A DNA stretch of 64,000 nucleotides from CALBPI01 sp039821605 (GCA_039821605.1 JBCBNV010000001.1:434001-498000), one strand, 5' to 3'. Numbered from the stretch's first letter, positions 18,390-28,406 are shown. Numbers and translations: made by a program. The notes: a model not told the origin generated them from the letters alone.

Positions 18390-19994
18390 ATGCCAACACC
18401 GAATGACGACAGACTGGATATGCGCGCTGTCCTCGATATGTTTGAGGGACACGTGCGCGGCACATGGCGATTCAAGTGGCGTGCCGTTGCAATGGCCTGG
18501 GTCGTCGCGCTGTTCGGGTGGTTTGCGATTTACTCCATGCCGGATACCTACGAGGCGAGCGCGCGAATCTACGTCGATACAGAGAATGCGATCCGCCCTT
18601 TCGTGGAAGGACTTGCCCCGACGCAGAACGTCCTTAACGAGGTCGCCATTGTGACGCGCGAGATGCTCAGTCGGCCCAATCTGGCCAAAGTCGCTCGCGA
18701 GACCGATCTTGATCTCCGCGCCGACACCGATCGCGAGTTCGAAGGACTGCTGACCTCGTTGCAGGAGCGCATTAGCGTGTCCGGAAATCGCGACAACATT
18801 TTCAAGATTGCTTTTGCTGACGCCGACCGCGACAAGGCGGTGGCTGTCGTCGAGTCGCTGGTCAACACCTTCGTCGAGGATTCGCTCGTGGCCGATCGCA
18901 ACGAGTCGGGCACCGCACAGGTGTTTCTTGAGGACAAGATCGCAGATTACGAGGAGCGCCTCACGGAAGCGGAAGACCGGCTGGCGCAATTCAAACGCGA
19001 AAATGTTGCCTACATGCCTAACCAACAGGGTGATTTCTTCGAACGCCTTCAGGCGGCGCAGGAAAATCTCGGGACCACGCAGGGCCAACTCAGACTCGCA
19101 GAGCAGCGACGCGATGAGCTGCTGCGCCAGATCGAAGGTGAAGTTCCGGTATTCGGGACTGTGGATGCGGCGCCGGGCGGCGGCAGTGGCGAAGACGCCT
19201 TCAGCTCCGGCAAGATCGCGGAGCTCGAAGCGCAGCTTGAGGAATTACGGCTTGTGTATACGGACAAGCACCCGCGTATCGGTCAAATCACCGAGACTAT
19301 CGCGCTGCTGAAGCGTCAGCAGGCCGAGGCGGCGGCGGCACGCGGCCCAGATGATCTCATCGCGCGTGCGAATCCGCTTGACCGCAATCCCGTTTACCAG
19401 AACATGAAGATTCAGCTCGGTGCCACCGAGGTCGAGATTGTCGAACTCGAGGCACTTGTTGCGCAATACCGCCAGCGCGTTTCGCGTTTGAGTGAGCAGG
19501 TGAATACGATTCCGCAGGTCGAGGCCGAACTGAGCCGTCTGAATCGCGACTACGATGTCGTGAAAAGAAACTACGAGCAGTTCTTGCAGCAACTCGAGGC
19601 TGCGAACATCGGCAACGACATCGACGAAACGATTGACGATGTGCAGTTCCGCATTATCGATCCACCGTTTTCGGCGCAGACACCCGTCGGACCGCCGCGT
19701 GTCATCTTTCTGAGTGTCGTCCTCGTCGCGGCGCTCGGCATCGGCACAGTGGTCGCATTCGCATTCAATCTGCTGAGCCCTGTGTTCTTCACGGCTGCGT
19801 CTTTGACGTCCCTAACTGGCATTCCAGTCTTGGGCGCTATTCAGCTTGTGCAGGACAAGCGCACACGCAGAGCCAAGCGATTCGAGCGCGTCGCCATCGC
19901 TGGTGCGCTGCTCGTGCTGCTCGGTGTCTTCGTCGGCGCAATCATGTTCGCCGATCAGGCGCCCGACCTCATGAACAAGATCCAATTGGGTTAA
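18390..19994 (+). CDS. XrtA-associated polysaccharide chain-length determinant
   Basis: 534-residue Wzz/Wzc-type inner-membrane protein that sets polymer length. A first transmembrane helix lies near 32-50, then the Wzz segment (YEASARIYVDTENAIRP, about 53-69), a long periplasmic coiled-coil (about 170-400) and two C-terminal hydrophobic segments (about 438-475 and 495-520). Length and order fit TIGR03007. There is no fused kinase; the kinase is the separate next gene. It is 44 bases after the export gene, with GGAGAG before the ATG. Confidence 0.93.
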   Translation: MPTPNDDRLDMRAVLDMFEGHVRGTWRFKWRAVAMAWVVALFGWFAIYSMPDTYEASARIYVDTENAIRPFVEGLAPTQNVLNEVAIVTREMLSRPNLAKVARETDLDLRADTDREFEGLLTSLQERISVSGNRDNIFKIAFADADRDKAVAVVESLVNTFVEDSLVADRNESGTAQVFLEDKIADYEERLTEAEDRLAQFKRENVAYMPNQQGDFFERLQAAQENLGTTQGQLRLAEQRRDELLRQIEGEVPVFGTVDAAPGGGSGEDAFSSGKIAELEAQLEELRLVYTDKHPRIGQITETIALLKRQQAEAAAARGPDDLIARANPLDRNPVYQNMKIQLGATEVEIVELEALVAQYRQRVSRLSEQVNTIPQVEAELSRLNRDYDVVKRNYEQFLQQLEAANIGNDIDETIDDVQFRIIDPPFSAQTPVGPPRVIFLSVVLVAALGIGTVVAFAFNLLSPVFFTAASLTSLTGIPVLGAIQLVQDKRTRRAKRFERVAIAGALLVLLGVFVGAIMFADQAPDLMNKIQLG

Positions 19995-20012
19995 CCCGGA
20001 GCACAGGCTGGC

Positions 20013-21038
20013 ATGAGCAAAGTCCAGAAAGCGCTAAAGAGAATTCGTGACAGCCGGGCGCGCGCCAATGGTACCGGCGCGCCAAGTGGTGAGCGTAGAC
20101 GCGAGCGTGCGGTCAACGACGTTGCCGAGATCAGCGAAGCACCCGAGGTCATCGTTGAGCAGGCACCTGTCAAGGCTGAGTCACAGACGCTCAAACCGCC
20201 TGTGTCGCAGGCGCATGTGCTGCCCACAGATGACACCACGCAGTTGCCTGTGATCACGGTGCCGGACACCGTCGAGCACGTCGAAAACGAGTCATTGCTC
20301 GACGCGGGGTTGCTGACGGGTCCGGAGCCCGATCCTGCAGTGGCCGCTTCGTACCGCCGCATCAAGCGGCCACTCATTGCGAACGCGTTTTCGCGCTCGG
20401 CGAGCCCCGGTGATTGTGCAAATGTAGTCATGCTCACGAGCGCCATGCCCGGCGCGGGCAAGTCATTCTGCTCCTACGGCCTGGCCGCGTCGGTCGCGCA
20501 GGAGCGCGACGTGGGTGCCGTACTCATTGACGCGGACGTACTCAAGCCGTCGATCACCCACGCATTTGGTCTGGCGAATCGGCCGGGCATCACGGATTTT
20601 CTCACTGACGAGTCGATCTCAATTGAGGATATCCTCGTGCGAACGGACGTTGATGACATCGTGGTCATGCCCGCCGGTGCCATTCGGGAAGACTCCACGG
20701 AGCTTCTCGCGAGCCGCAGGATGAAGTCGCTGCTTCGAGCGTTGTCGAAGACGTTCTCCGATCGGCTGGTCATACTCGACACGCCGCCGATGCTCATAAC
20801 GACAGAGGCACAGGTGCTGGCCGACCATGTGGGTCAGGTCGTGCTGGTCATCGAGGCTGGTGTGACGGCGCACGCCCAGTTGCTCGAAGTGCTCGAAGTG
20901 CTCGACAGGGACAAACCCGTGAATGCCATACTCAACAAGTCGCGCAACGTCGCAACCCATGCGTATGGCAGCGGTTACTATGGCTATGCGCCAGCGTCGA
21001 GCGGGGGAAAAGATAATGAACCACAAGAAGACCTATAG
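20013..21038 (+). CDS. XrtA-associated tyrosine autokinase (BY-kinase)
   Basis: 341-residue cytoplasmic BY-kinase that partners the chain-length protein and controls polymerisation by phosphorylating its own C-terminal tyrosines. Walker A is MPGAGKS (145-151), Walker A' is LIDAD (171-175) and Walker B is VILDTPP (253-259). A YGSGYYGYAP tyrosine cluster sits at the C-terminus. The first 100 residues are low-complexity, as in TIGR03018. Its end overlaps the next gene by 23 bases. Confidence 0.93.
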   Translation: MSKVQKALKRIRDSRARANGTGAPSGERRRERAVNDVAEISEAPEVIVEQAPVKAESQTLKPPVSQAHVLPTDDTTQLPVITVPDTVEHVENESLLDAGLLTGPEPDPAVAASYRRIKRPLIANAFSRSASPGDCANVVMLTSAMPGAGKSFCSYGLAASVAQERDVGAVLIDADVLKPSITHAFGLANRPGITDFLTDESISIEDILVRTDVDDIVVMPAGAIREDSTELLASRRMKSLLRALSKTFSDRLVILDTPPMLITTEAQVLADHVGQVVLVIEAGVTAHAQLLEVLEVLDRDKPVNAILNKSRNVATHAYGSGYYGYAPASSGGKDNEPQEDL

Positions 21039-22437
21039 ACTGAGCGGGGCGCTCGCAGGTTGCGCAATTGCCGCAGCCTCGGGCCTGACATCTGTCGCCG
21101 TCGCGCAGAATTGGGAGTTCAACGCATCCGCCGATATCGGCATCATCTACACAGACAATCTATTTCTCGACGAGTCCGACGAGCAGTCGGAAACCGTCTA
21201 TTCGATTCTTCCGTCGGTCTCTCTGGTTGCGACGGGCGAGCGCGTTTTCGGTGAGATCGAGTACAGTCCCGAAGCCTACTTCTATTCCGATAACGACGAA
21301 TTCGACGACGTTGCCGACGTACTCGACGCCAATCTCACTGTGGCGTTGGTGCCTGATGCCCTATTCATATACGGCAGCGCGATCAACTTTCAGTCGATCG
21401 AGTCACCTGATGGAAACTTCCCGATTACCAACGTCGTGGTGACGCAGAACCGCGTCGATTCGAGGGTTTATGAGCTGAGGCCTTACTGGCAACAGCAGTT
21501 CGGCGAGGTGCAGGTGTCGGCATCCTATCGGGCGATCAAAATCGATTATGACGACGACCTGTTGCAGGAACAGGACGGTCGCAACCTCAGCTTCGATCTC
21601 AATAACTTTGCCGCGCAACAAGGATTCGCCTGGGGCCTCAGCTATCGCGATCAGAATGTCGAGTACCAGAACGGGGTCGAATTCAACTATTCACAGGCAG
21701 CGGCGAACCTTGGCTATTGGGTGGGCCGAAATCTGCGTCTTTTCGTGGTCGGCGGTCTCGAGACCCCGTTGGGCGACGTGACGTCGGGCAGTCTCGAAGA
21801 TGACTTTTATGAAGCGGGATTCCAATGGGTTCCCAATAGCCGGCTCGATCTCGAAATCGCCGCGGGCAAGCGAACGTTCGGCGATTCGTTCCGTCTGAGG
21901 GGGTCCTACCGCCTCAAGCGTGGCAGCACGCGGCTCACCTATACTCAGGAGCCGGCGAGTCGCGCAGAGTTACTGTTCGACCGGAGGCCGATCCAGGATC
22001 TCGACAATCTCGACAACTTCGGCGACACGTTGGGCCTCGATGACCGATTCGTGCAGAAGCGAGGGGAGTGGAGCACCACGCTGGAGTTCGCGCGCACCAC
22101 CGTCGATTTTCGCGTGTTCGACGAACGACGCTCGTCGCGTGTCGCGGGCGACGGAACAGAGCTTGGCGCCGAGGAGCTGCGCGGTGCCGCGTTCCGCACC
22201 ACTTGGCAGGTTGGGCGGGCGTTGTCCGTGAGCGGTGGGCTTGAATACGCACGACGTGAGCTGTTTCCGCGCGACGACGATATTTTCAGCATTTCGGCCA
22301 GCGCGAACTACACGCTGTCGCCCCGTTCGAGTGTGCGATTCGAGCTTGCCCGCCGCGACGAGAACAACGAAAACAACACGGCTAATGATTACGTCGAGTA
22401 TCAGGCCCGGCTTTTCTTCAGCGTTTCATTGAGATGA
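21016..22437 (+). CDS. XrtA-associated outer-membrane beta-barrel protein
   Basis: 473 residues with signal peptide (1-31, ending SVAVAQ) and alternating amphipathic strands rich in Tyr, Asp and Arg, ending in a typical C-terminal aromatic strand (YQARLFFSVSLR). It matches the conserved XrtA-locus family TIGR03016. It is probably a porin-like export or secretion component of the outer membrane; the precise role is unknown. ATG 21016 was chosen because it starts the signal peptide. It overlaps the kinase by 23 bases in another frame and shares ATGA with the deacetylase after it. Confidence 0.9.
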   Translation: MNHKKTYRLSGALAGCAIAAASGLTSVAVAQNWEFNASADIGIIYTDNLFLDESDEQSETVYSILPSVSLVATGERVFGEIEYSPEAYFYSDNDEFDDVADVLDANLTVALVPDALFIYGSAINFQSIESPDGNFPITNVVVTQNRVDSRVYELRPYWQQQFGEVQVSASYRAIKIDYDDDLLQEQDGRNLSFDLNNFAAQQGFAWGLSYRDQNVEYQNGVEFNYSQAAANLGYWVGRNLRLFVVGGLETPLGDVTSGSLEDDFYEAGFQWVPNSRLDLEIAAGKRTFGDSFRLRGSYRLKRGSTRLTYTQEPASRAELLFDRRPIQDLDNLDNFGDTLGLDDRFVQKRGEWSTTLEFARTTVDFRVFDERRSSRVAGDGTELGAEELRGAAFRTTWQVGRALSVSGGLEYARRELFPRDDDIFSISASANYTLSPRSSVRFELARRDENNENNTANDYVEYQARLFFSVSLR

Positions 22438-23366
22438 ATTCGTCCCCGCAGACACTGGCGCGCGAGACCACGCCGACCGAATCGGTTTCAGCGTTGCGTT
22501 TCCAGACGTTGGAGGACCGCGTTGTCGGGCGGGGACTGGCCAATGCGATGTCCTGCGACGTGGAGGACTATTTTCAGGTGTCGTCGTTCGAGCACCTGAT
22601 CAGCCGCGAGCAATGGCCTGCGCAGGCGTCGCGCGTCGAGCGCAACATAGATCGATTACTCGAGCTCTACGATGAGGCGGACACGAAGTGCACGTTCTTC
22701 ACGCTAGGCTGGGTGGCGGAGCGCTACCCGAAGTTGATTCGCAGAATCGTCGATGACGGACACGAACTCGCGAGTCACGGCTACGATCACAAGCGCGTCA
22801 CGTCGCTTACCCATGACGCATTTCGGGAAGACGTGGTGCGAACCAAGGGCATCCTCGAACAGATTTCGGGGTCGCCCGTGCGCGGTTATCGGGCGCCCAG
22901 TTTTTCCATCGGCCTGGAAGCGGCCTGGGCGCATCCGATTCTCGAGGAAGCGGGCTACGCCTACAGCTCAAGCGTCTATCCCGTTCGGCACGACCACTAC
23001 GGTTTGCCCAGCGCGCCGCGCGTACCGTTCCGCGTCAACGACTGCGGACTGTTAGAGGTGCCGATGTCGACGGTGCGTTTCGGTGGCCGCAACTTTCCGG
23101 TTTCGGGCGGCGGGTATTTCAGGCTGTTACCGCTGCGGGTTTCGAAGGCGGCGATTCGCCGCATCAACGAGCGCGAGCGGCGCCCGGCCGTGTTTTACTT
23201 CCATCCGTGGGAGATCGACCCCGGTCAGCCGCGCGTGCCTGGAACCTCCGCCAAGACGCGGTTTCGCCACTACATCAACCTCGGAAGGTTTGAGTCGCGA
23301 CTGATCAATCTGCTGAAGTCTTTTCAGTGGGATCGCATGGATCGCGTCTTCCTCGGAGAACGCTGA
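22434..23366 (+). CDS. XrtA-associated polysaccharide deacetylase (DUF3473)
   Basis: 310-residue NodB-fold deacetylase. The catalytic SCDVEDYF (about 40-47) carries the first metal-binding aspartates, SHGYDHKRV (about 113-121) gives the metal histidines and RAPSFSIG (about 151-158) is motif 3. A C-terminal FYFHPWEID block marks the DUF3473 extension, as in TIGR03006. It likely removes N- or O-acetyl groups from the exopolysaccharide. No signal peptide is evident, so the compartment is uncertain. ATGA overlap with the gene before and TGATG overlap with the gene after. Confidence 0.93.
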   Translation: MNSSPQTLARETTPTESVSALRFQTLEDRVVGRGLANAMSCDVEDYFQVSSFEHLISREQWPAQASRVERNIDRLLELYDEADTKCTFFTLGWVAERYPKLIRRIVDDGHELASHGYDHKRVTSLTHDAFREDVVRTKGILEQISGSPVRGYRAPSFSIGLEAAWAHPILEEAGYAYSSSVYPVRHDHYGLPSAPRVPFRVNDCGLLEVPMSTVRFGGRNFPVSGGGYFRLLPLRVSKAAIRRINERERRPAVFYFHPWEIDPGQPRVPGTSAKTRFRHYINLGRFESRLINLLKSFQWDRMDRVFLGER

Positions 23367-24448
23367 TGGCGGGTGTCGAGGCACGGATCGCCGCCGCGCC
23401 TGCTGCGGCGGGTCAAATCTCGGTGGGTGAACTCTTGGAGGGGGCCTCATCGGATTGGGATGCCTACGTCAACGCCCATCCCAACGGCACCTTCTACCAT
23501 CTGGCCGGCTGGCGCCGAGTGATTGGCGGTTCGCTCGGGCACGCGCTGCACTATCTCGTCGCGAGACGTGGCGCTGACATTACCGGTGTGCTGCCCCTGG
23601 CCCGCGTATCAAGCTGGCTCTTCGGCAGCAAGCTCGTTTCGCTGCCTTTCTTGGTCTACGGCGGGCCATTGGCGTCCGATGCGGACTCGGAGCAGGCGCT
23701 CGTGGACGCTGCGTGGTCGCTCGCCAATGATCTGGGCGTCGACGCACTGGAATTGCGCGGCCGAGATGCGTCGGCGGCAACGGGTGAGGGCTGGCACGCC
23801 GTGACCTCGCACGTCACCTACCGAAAGGCCATTGAAGCGGATCCTGACGCGAATCTTAAAGCGGTCCCGCGCAAGCAACGCGCCATGATCCGCAAGGGAA
23901 TCAAGGCCGGGCTTGCGGCAGAGATCGATAACGATGTATCACGCCTTCACGAGACGCTTCTGGAGTGCAAGCGCAATCTCGGCACGCCGTTCTTTTCCCG
24001 TCGCTATCTCGCTGCGATCAAAGACACGTTCGGTGATGCCGCCGAGATCCTGACCGTCGTCAAGGACGGTGCGACTGTATGTAGTGTCATGAGCTTCATT
24101 TACCGCGATGAGGTCCTGCCCTACTACGGCGGCGGTGGCGCGCTCGCGCGGCGATATTACGGCAATGACTTCATGTATTGGTCGGTCATGGAGCGTGCCT
24201 GCCAAAACGACATCAGGGTGTTCGACTACGGGCGCAGCCAGCGTGGCAGCGGCCCGGCCAAGTTCAAGGAGCACTGGGGGTTTGAGCCCACCGAGTTGCA
24301 TTACGCCATTCGAGCGTTACCTGGACGCTCGCTGCCCGACAACAATCCAGACAGCCCGCGCTTTCGGCAGTTCGTCAAGCTCTGGAAGAAACTGCCGTTG
24401 CCGGTGGCCGCTGCGGTAGGCCCCTTCCTCGCTCGGAGGTTACCGTGA
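23366..24448 (+). CDS. XrtA-associated FemAB-family protein
   Basis: 360 residues with the double-GNAT FemAB fold: SDWDAYVNAHPNGTFYHL (about 29-46), a GVLPLARV strand, and the C-terminal FDYGRSQRGSGPAKFKEHWG segment near 290-310. Fits TIGR03019. FemAB proteins transfer amino acids from aminoacyl-tRNA to a lipid-linked acceptor, so an amino-acyl decoration of the polysaccharide is plausible but not shown. ATG 23366 follows the deacetylase stop (TGATG). It shares a GTGA overlap with the next gene. Confidence 0.92.
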   Translation: MAGVEARIAAAPAAAGQISVGELLEGASSDWDAYVNAHPNGTFYHLAGWRRVIGGSLGHALHYLVARRGADITGVLPLARVSSWLFGSKLVSLPFLVYGGPLASDADSEQALVDAAWSLANDLGVDALELRGRDASAATGEGWHAVTSHVTYRKAIEADPDANLKAVPRKQRAMIRKGIKAGLAAEIDNDVSRLHETLLECKRNLGTPFFSRRYLAAIKDTFGDAAEILTVVKDGATVCSVMSFIYRDEVLPYYGGGGALARRYYGNDFMYWSVMERACQNDIRVFDYGRSQRGSGPAKFKEHWGFEPTELHYAIRALPGRSLPDNNPDSPRFRQFVKLWKKLPLPVAAAVGPFLARRLP

Positions 24449-25713
24449 CCGCGGCCGTATCCAACCACGCTGAAGGCGGGCGCGAGCCGCTGCTGCTGCT
24501 CGTTCACCGCATCCCATTCCCGCCTGACAAGGGCGACAAGATCCGGTCGTTTCGCATTCTCGAGCACCTGGCGCGCGACTACGATATCCATCTCGGCTGT
24601 TTCATCGACGACCCAGACGACTGGAAGCACGTAGACACGCTCTCGCGCTATTGCGTTGAGGTGAAGACAATTGGGATCAATCGAAAGTTCGCGACAGTTC
24701 GAAGTGCGACGGCATTGCTGTCAGGTTTGCCTTTGAGCATTTCATTCTACGCGAGCGGCGAGATGCAACGCTGGGTCGACGGGGTGCTGGCAGCGCATCC
24801 CGTGCGCCGCATTGTCGCGTACTCGTCTCCTATGGCGCAGTTCGTGTTTGATGAACGCTACGACACGTATCGGCGGATCATGGATCTCGTCGATGTCGAC
24901 TCGGACAAGTGGCGCCAGTATGCGGAACGCACACGATTTCCCATGCGGCAAGTCTATCGTCGCGAGTGGCGGACCCTCACGACGTATGAGCGTCGCATAG
25001 CCGCCCGGTTCGATGCCGTTACGCTCGTCACCGAAAACGAAACAGCGTTGTTCGACAGGTTGTCGCCGGACACGGCCGACAAGCATCACGCCATTGCAAA
25101 CGGCGTTGACACCGAGACCATGGATCCCGACCGGGATTACGATGACCCGTTCCCCACTGGCCAGCGCCCGCTCGTGTTCGTCGGCATGATGAACTACTGG
25201 GCGAACGTCGAAGCGGTGAGTTGGTTTTCGGAGCAGGTCTTGCCCAGTGTGCGCGAGGCCATGCCCGATGCGACGTTCTGGATTGTCGGTGGGTCACCCA
25301 CAGACGCCGTTCGTGAGTTGGCGCGCTTGCCTGGCGTAACCGTCACGGGGCGCGTCGAGGACGTGCGACCCTACATTCGCCACGCCGACGTGGCCCTGGC
25401 GCCGCTGCGCATCGCACGCGGCATACAAAACAAGGTGCTCGAGTATCTCTCGATGGGTCGGCCTACGGTGTGTTCGCCGCAGGCTGCTGCCGGTCTTCAT
25501 GATCGCGTTGCCGCACCTATCATTGTTGCCGACGGTACGGCGGACACGGCGACAGCCTGTCTCAAGCTGCTTGCTGCTCCGGATCAAGGCGTGGGTAGGC
25601 AGCGCGATTACGTGCTCGAGCACTATGACTGGGGGCGCAACCTCGCGCGCCTCGGCGGCATCGTTGCCGGTTCCTCGCGCGATAAGTCGGTGCAGGTTGT
25701 CGCGAATGTCTGA
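24445..25713 (+). CDS. XrtA-associated glycosyltransferase (TIGR03087 type)
   Basis: 422-residue GT-B enzyme. The N-terminus LVHRIPFPPDKGDKIRS (about 15-31) is diagnostic of this XrtA family. The C-terminal half has FVGMMNYWANVEAV, the donor-site VALAPLRIARGIQNKVLEYLSMG and a final DWGRNLARL. GTG start at 24445 with GGAGG at 24435-24439, coupled to FemAB by a GTGA overlap. Its last 8 bases overlap the exosortase start. Confidence 0.93.
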   Translation: MTAAVSNHAEGGREPLLLLVHRIPFPPDKGDKIRSFRILEHLARDYDIHLGCFIDDPDDWKHVDTLSRYCVEVKTIGINRKFATVRSATALLSGLPLSISFYASGEMQRWVDGVLAAHPVRRIVAYSSPMAQFVFDERYDTYRRIMDLVDVDSDKWRQYAERTRFPMRQVYRREWRTLTTYERRIAARFDAVTLVTENETALFDRLSPDTADKHHAIANGVDTETMDPDRDYDDPFPTGQRPLVFVGMMNYWANVEAVSWFSEQVLPSVREAMPDATFWIVGGSPTDAVRELARLPGVTVTGRVEDVRPYIRHADVALAPLRIARGIQNKVLEYLSMGRPTVCSPQAAAGLHDRVAAPIIVADGTADTATACLKLLAAPDQGVGRQRDYVLEHYDWGRNLARLGGIVAGSSRDKSVQVVANV

Positions 25714-27241
25714 GCGTGTGCTGTCGCCGAAGTACGTCCTGGCCGTAACGGGTGCCATGATGGCCGCCGTGGCGCTGGTGTTCTGGCCTACGTCTTATGG
25801 CATGGCCCTCGTCTGGAGCCAGTCGAACACGTTTTCGTACGGCTTCCTCGTGCTGCCGATGGCGTTCTGGTCGATCTGGCGCTCGTCGCAACGATTCGGA
25901 GAAGTGGCGTGGCGCCCCTCCTGGCTGGGTCTTCTGGCTGTGTTGCCGGCGGCGGCGGCGTGGTATGTGGGCGAGGCGGTCGACGTTCAGGCGCTCGCCC
26001 AGTACGGAATGATCGGGCTGTTTCTGGCCGGCTGCTGGGCCGTGCTCGGCAATTCGGCAGCCAATCGGCTGCGATTTGGTCTCGGCTTTACGCTGTTCGC
26101 CGTACCCGTCGGCGAGTTCATGATTCCCTGGCTCATGGACATTACCGCCGACTTTACTGTGGCTGCCGTACATATGACGGGCATCCCGGTGTATCGGACT
26201 GAGCGGTTTTTCACGCTTCCCAGTGGCCACTTCGAGGTTATCGAGGCCTGCAGTGGCATTCGTTTTCTCATGGTCACGATTGTGATCGCGACCTGGTTCG
26301 CGCAGCAGACGTACACGGCGTTGTGGCGCAAGCTCGCCTTTGTCGCCCTGGCCGCTGTCATCATGAATATCGCCAACGGGTTGCGCGCGTTCATCATCGT
26401 GTTGCTCGTGCATTACAGTGAGGGGCGCATTGCTGTCGGTTACGATCATCTTGTGTTGGGTTGGGTAGCATTCGTCATTGGCCTGTTCGTCACCGTGAAG
26501 CTCGGCCGCATGTTTGCCGACGGCGATGAATCACTGCGGCCGGCGGGCGGCGCGCTGCGATTGGCGGCCCGCGGGCCCGTTGCTGCAGCAGCAATCGCGG
26601 TTGTCGCCGTGCTAGTGGTCGCGCGGTCAGGGGAAGCGGTGATGAGCGCGCAGGCCGCCCAGCAGCGGCTTGCTAGCCTGCTCGCACCGGCGAGCGCGGC
26701 GGGCTGGGTCGGTCCCAACGATGCAGCGCTGGCATTTAAGCCCGACTTCAAGACCCCCGACCAGGCCACGTCGGTGCGCTACGAAACCGGTGGTGCTCGC
26801 GTCGATTTGCACCAGTTCAAGTATTCGTCGAACAACGAGATCATTCACTTTGATAACCGGCTCTACGATCCGGATGCCTGGCGTCTCATCGAGAAGGGAC
26901 AGCTCGACCTGACGTTGCCGGGTGACCGCGATTTGCGATTGTCCCGGCGCATTATCGAACGGGACGGGGAACGCCTGCTCATGCTGAGCTGGTATGACAT
27001 CGGTGGTCGCGTCACGCAGTCTCGCATCGAGGCGAAATGGTTTTCTGCATTGCGAAGCGTTGTGGGTGGCCAGCCCAGTGATCTCATGTTTGCCGTTGTA
27101 AAGACGACTGACGATGCGCACGATGAAACGGCGCTCACGGCGTTCGTCGCAGCGCACTATGACGCGTTGCGCTTATGCGCGCGCGGTCAGACTGAGTCGG
27201 CTCGATGCACGGGCATCGAGACGGCGCAGGCAAGCCGCTGA
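25706..27241 (+). CDS. xrtA: Exosortase A fused to an EpsI domain
   Basis: Integral membrane cysteine protease-transpeptidase that cleaves PEP-CTERM sorting signals of exported proteins. 511 residues: eight or so membrane helices to about 285. The three catalytic residues are present: Cys182 (EACSGIR), Arg227 (NGLRAF) and His248 (YDHLVLGW). Residues about 315-511 form the EpsI/DUF3485 domain, fused as in XrtA. ATG 25706 overlaps the preceding gene by 8 bases and begins directly before the first helix. No PEP-CTERM substrate is encoded in this window, so substrates lie elsewhere. Confidence 0.97.
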   Translation: MSERVLSPKYVLAVTGAMMAAVALVFWPTSYGMALVWSQSNTFSYGFLVLPMAFWSIWRSSQRFGEVAWRPSWLGLLAVLPAAAAWYVGEAVDVQALAQYGMIGLFLAGCWAVLGNSAANRLRFGLGFTLFAVPVGEFMIPWLMDITADFTVAAVHMTGIPVYRTERFFTLPSGHFEVIEACSGIRFLMVTIVIATWFAQQTYTALWRKLAFVALAAVIMNIANGLRAFIIVLLVHYSEGRIAVGYDHLVLGWVAFVIGLFVTVKLGRMFADGDESLRPAGGALRLAARGPVAAAAIAVVAVLVVARSGEAVMSAQAAQQRLASLLAPASAAGWVGPNDAALAFKPDFKTPDQATSVRYETGGARVDLHQFKYSSNNEIIHFDNRLYDPDAWRLIEKGQLDLTLPGDRDLRLSRRIIERDGERLLMLSWYDIGGRVTQSRIEAKWFSALRSVVGGQPSDLMFAVVKTTDDAHDETALTAFVAAHYDALRLCARGQTESARCTGIETAQASR

Positions 27242-27251
27242 GGCCGTCGCG

Positions 27252-28403
27252 ATGAGCGTCGATGCCAGGCCACTGGTCGCGCACGTGATCCATCGTCTCG
27301 GGACCGGTGGTATGGAAAACGGTCTCGTGAATCTCGTCAACGGTTTACCTGGTGAACACTACCGTCATGCGATTGTCTGCATGACAGAGAGCACTCCGTT
27401 TCGGGACCGCATCGAGGACGCGAGTATTGGTGTGCACGAGTTGCACAAGCAGTCGGGCAAGGATCTGGGTTGTTACTGGCGGTTCTTTCGGCTCATGAGA
27501 CGGCTGCGGCCCGCCATCGTGCACACCCGCAACCTGGGAACCATCGACCTCGCGCCCGTCGCCGCGCTCGCCGGCGTGCCGCGGCGATTGCACGGTGAGC
27601 ACGGATGGGATAACGCGGACCCGACCGGGGCCAACCCGCGCTATCGCCGTTTGCGCCGCCTTTGCGACCGATTCATCGATGGCTACGTGGCAGTGTCGCG
27701 CGATATCGCCCGCTGGATGTCTGAACGAATTGGCGTTGACGCAAGCCGGGTCATGCAGATTTACAACGGCGTGGACAGCGCTCGGTTCGCGCCCGACGGC
27801 CCACGCACGGCCTTGCCCGCGACGGCCGGAGATGCTCCGTCGCGCGTCATTGGCACTGTAGGGCGACTCGACCCCATCAAGCGCTTCGATGTGCTGATCG
27901 ACTGGTTCGCGACGCGCTACGCGTCACAGGGTGACGCGCGCCTCGTGATTGTCGGTGAGGGCGCGGAGCGGTCGGCGCTTGAGCAGCAGGTCGCCGAACG
28001 CGGTATCGCAGACGCCGTTTGGCTAGCGGGCAATCGTCCAGATGTCGCTGATCTCATGCGCAGCATGGATGTCTTTGTCCTTCCGTCTCGAAACGAAGGC
28101 ATCTCAAACACGATTCTCGAGGCTATGGCCAGCGGTCTTCCCGTCGTGGCCACCGACGTCGGCGGGAATTGTGAGCTGATCGATCCGGGTGTGACTGGAG
28201 AGCTGGTACCGTGTGACGACAGTCCGGCCCTGGGCGACGCCATTGCAGGTTATCTCGACGACCCGGACCGGCGTTTACGTCACGGTACTGCCGCGCGCGA
28301 ACGTGTGTTGCGGCGGTTCTCCCTGGAAAACATGATGGGCAGTTATGACGAGCTCTACATGGCCGGTTTGCCAGTCGGCCGGTCCCGGCAATGGGAGGCC
28401 TGA
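27252..28403 (+). CDS. XrtA-associated glycosyltransferase (TIGR03088 type)
   Basis: 383-residue GT4 enzyme. VAHVIHRLGTGGMENGLVNL (about 9-28) is the family start, with HGEHGWDN and IYNGVD in the middle and the donor-binding FVLPSRNEGISNTILEAMASG near 275-295 (EX7E pattern intact). ATG 27252 was chosen over upstream codons that lie inside xrtA. Acts at the inner membrane on the lipid-linked repeat unit; donor unknown. Three bases separate it from the amidotransferase. Confidence 0.93.
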   Translation: MSVDARPLVAHVIHRLGTGGMENGLVNLVNGLPGEHYRHAIVCMTESTPFRDRIEDASIGVHELHKQSGKDLGCYWRFFRLMRRLRPAIVHTRNLGTIDLAPVAALAGVPRRLHGEHGWDNADPTGANPRYRRLRRLCDRFIDGYVAVSRDIARWMSERIGVDASRVMQIYNGVDSARFAPDGPRTALPATAGDAPSRVIGTVGRLDPIKRFDVLIDWFATRYASQGDARLVIVGEGAERSALEQQVAERGIADAVWLAGNRPDVADLMRSMDVFVLPSRNEGISNTILEAMASGLPVVATDVGGNCELIDPGVTGELVPCDDSPALGDAIAGYLDDPDRRLRHGTAARERVLRRFSLENMMGSYDELYMAGLPVGRSRQWEA

Positions 28404-28406
28404 AGC

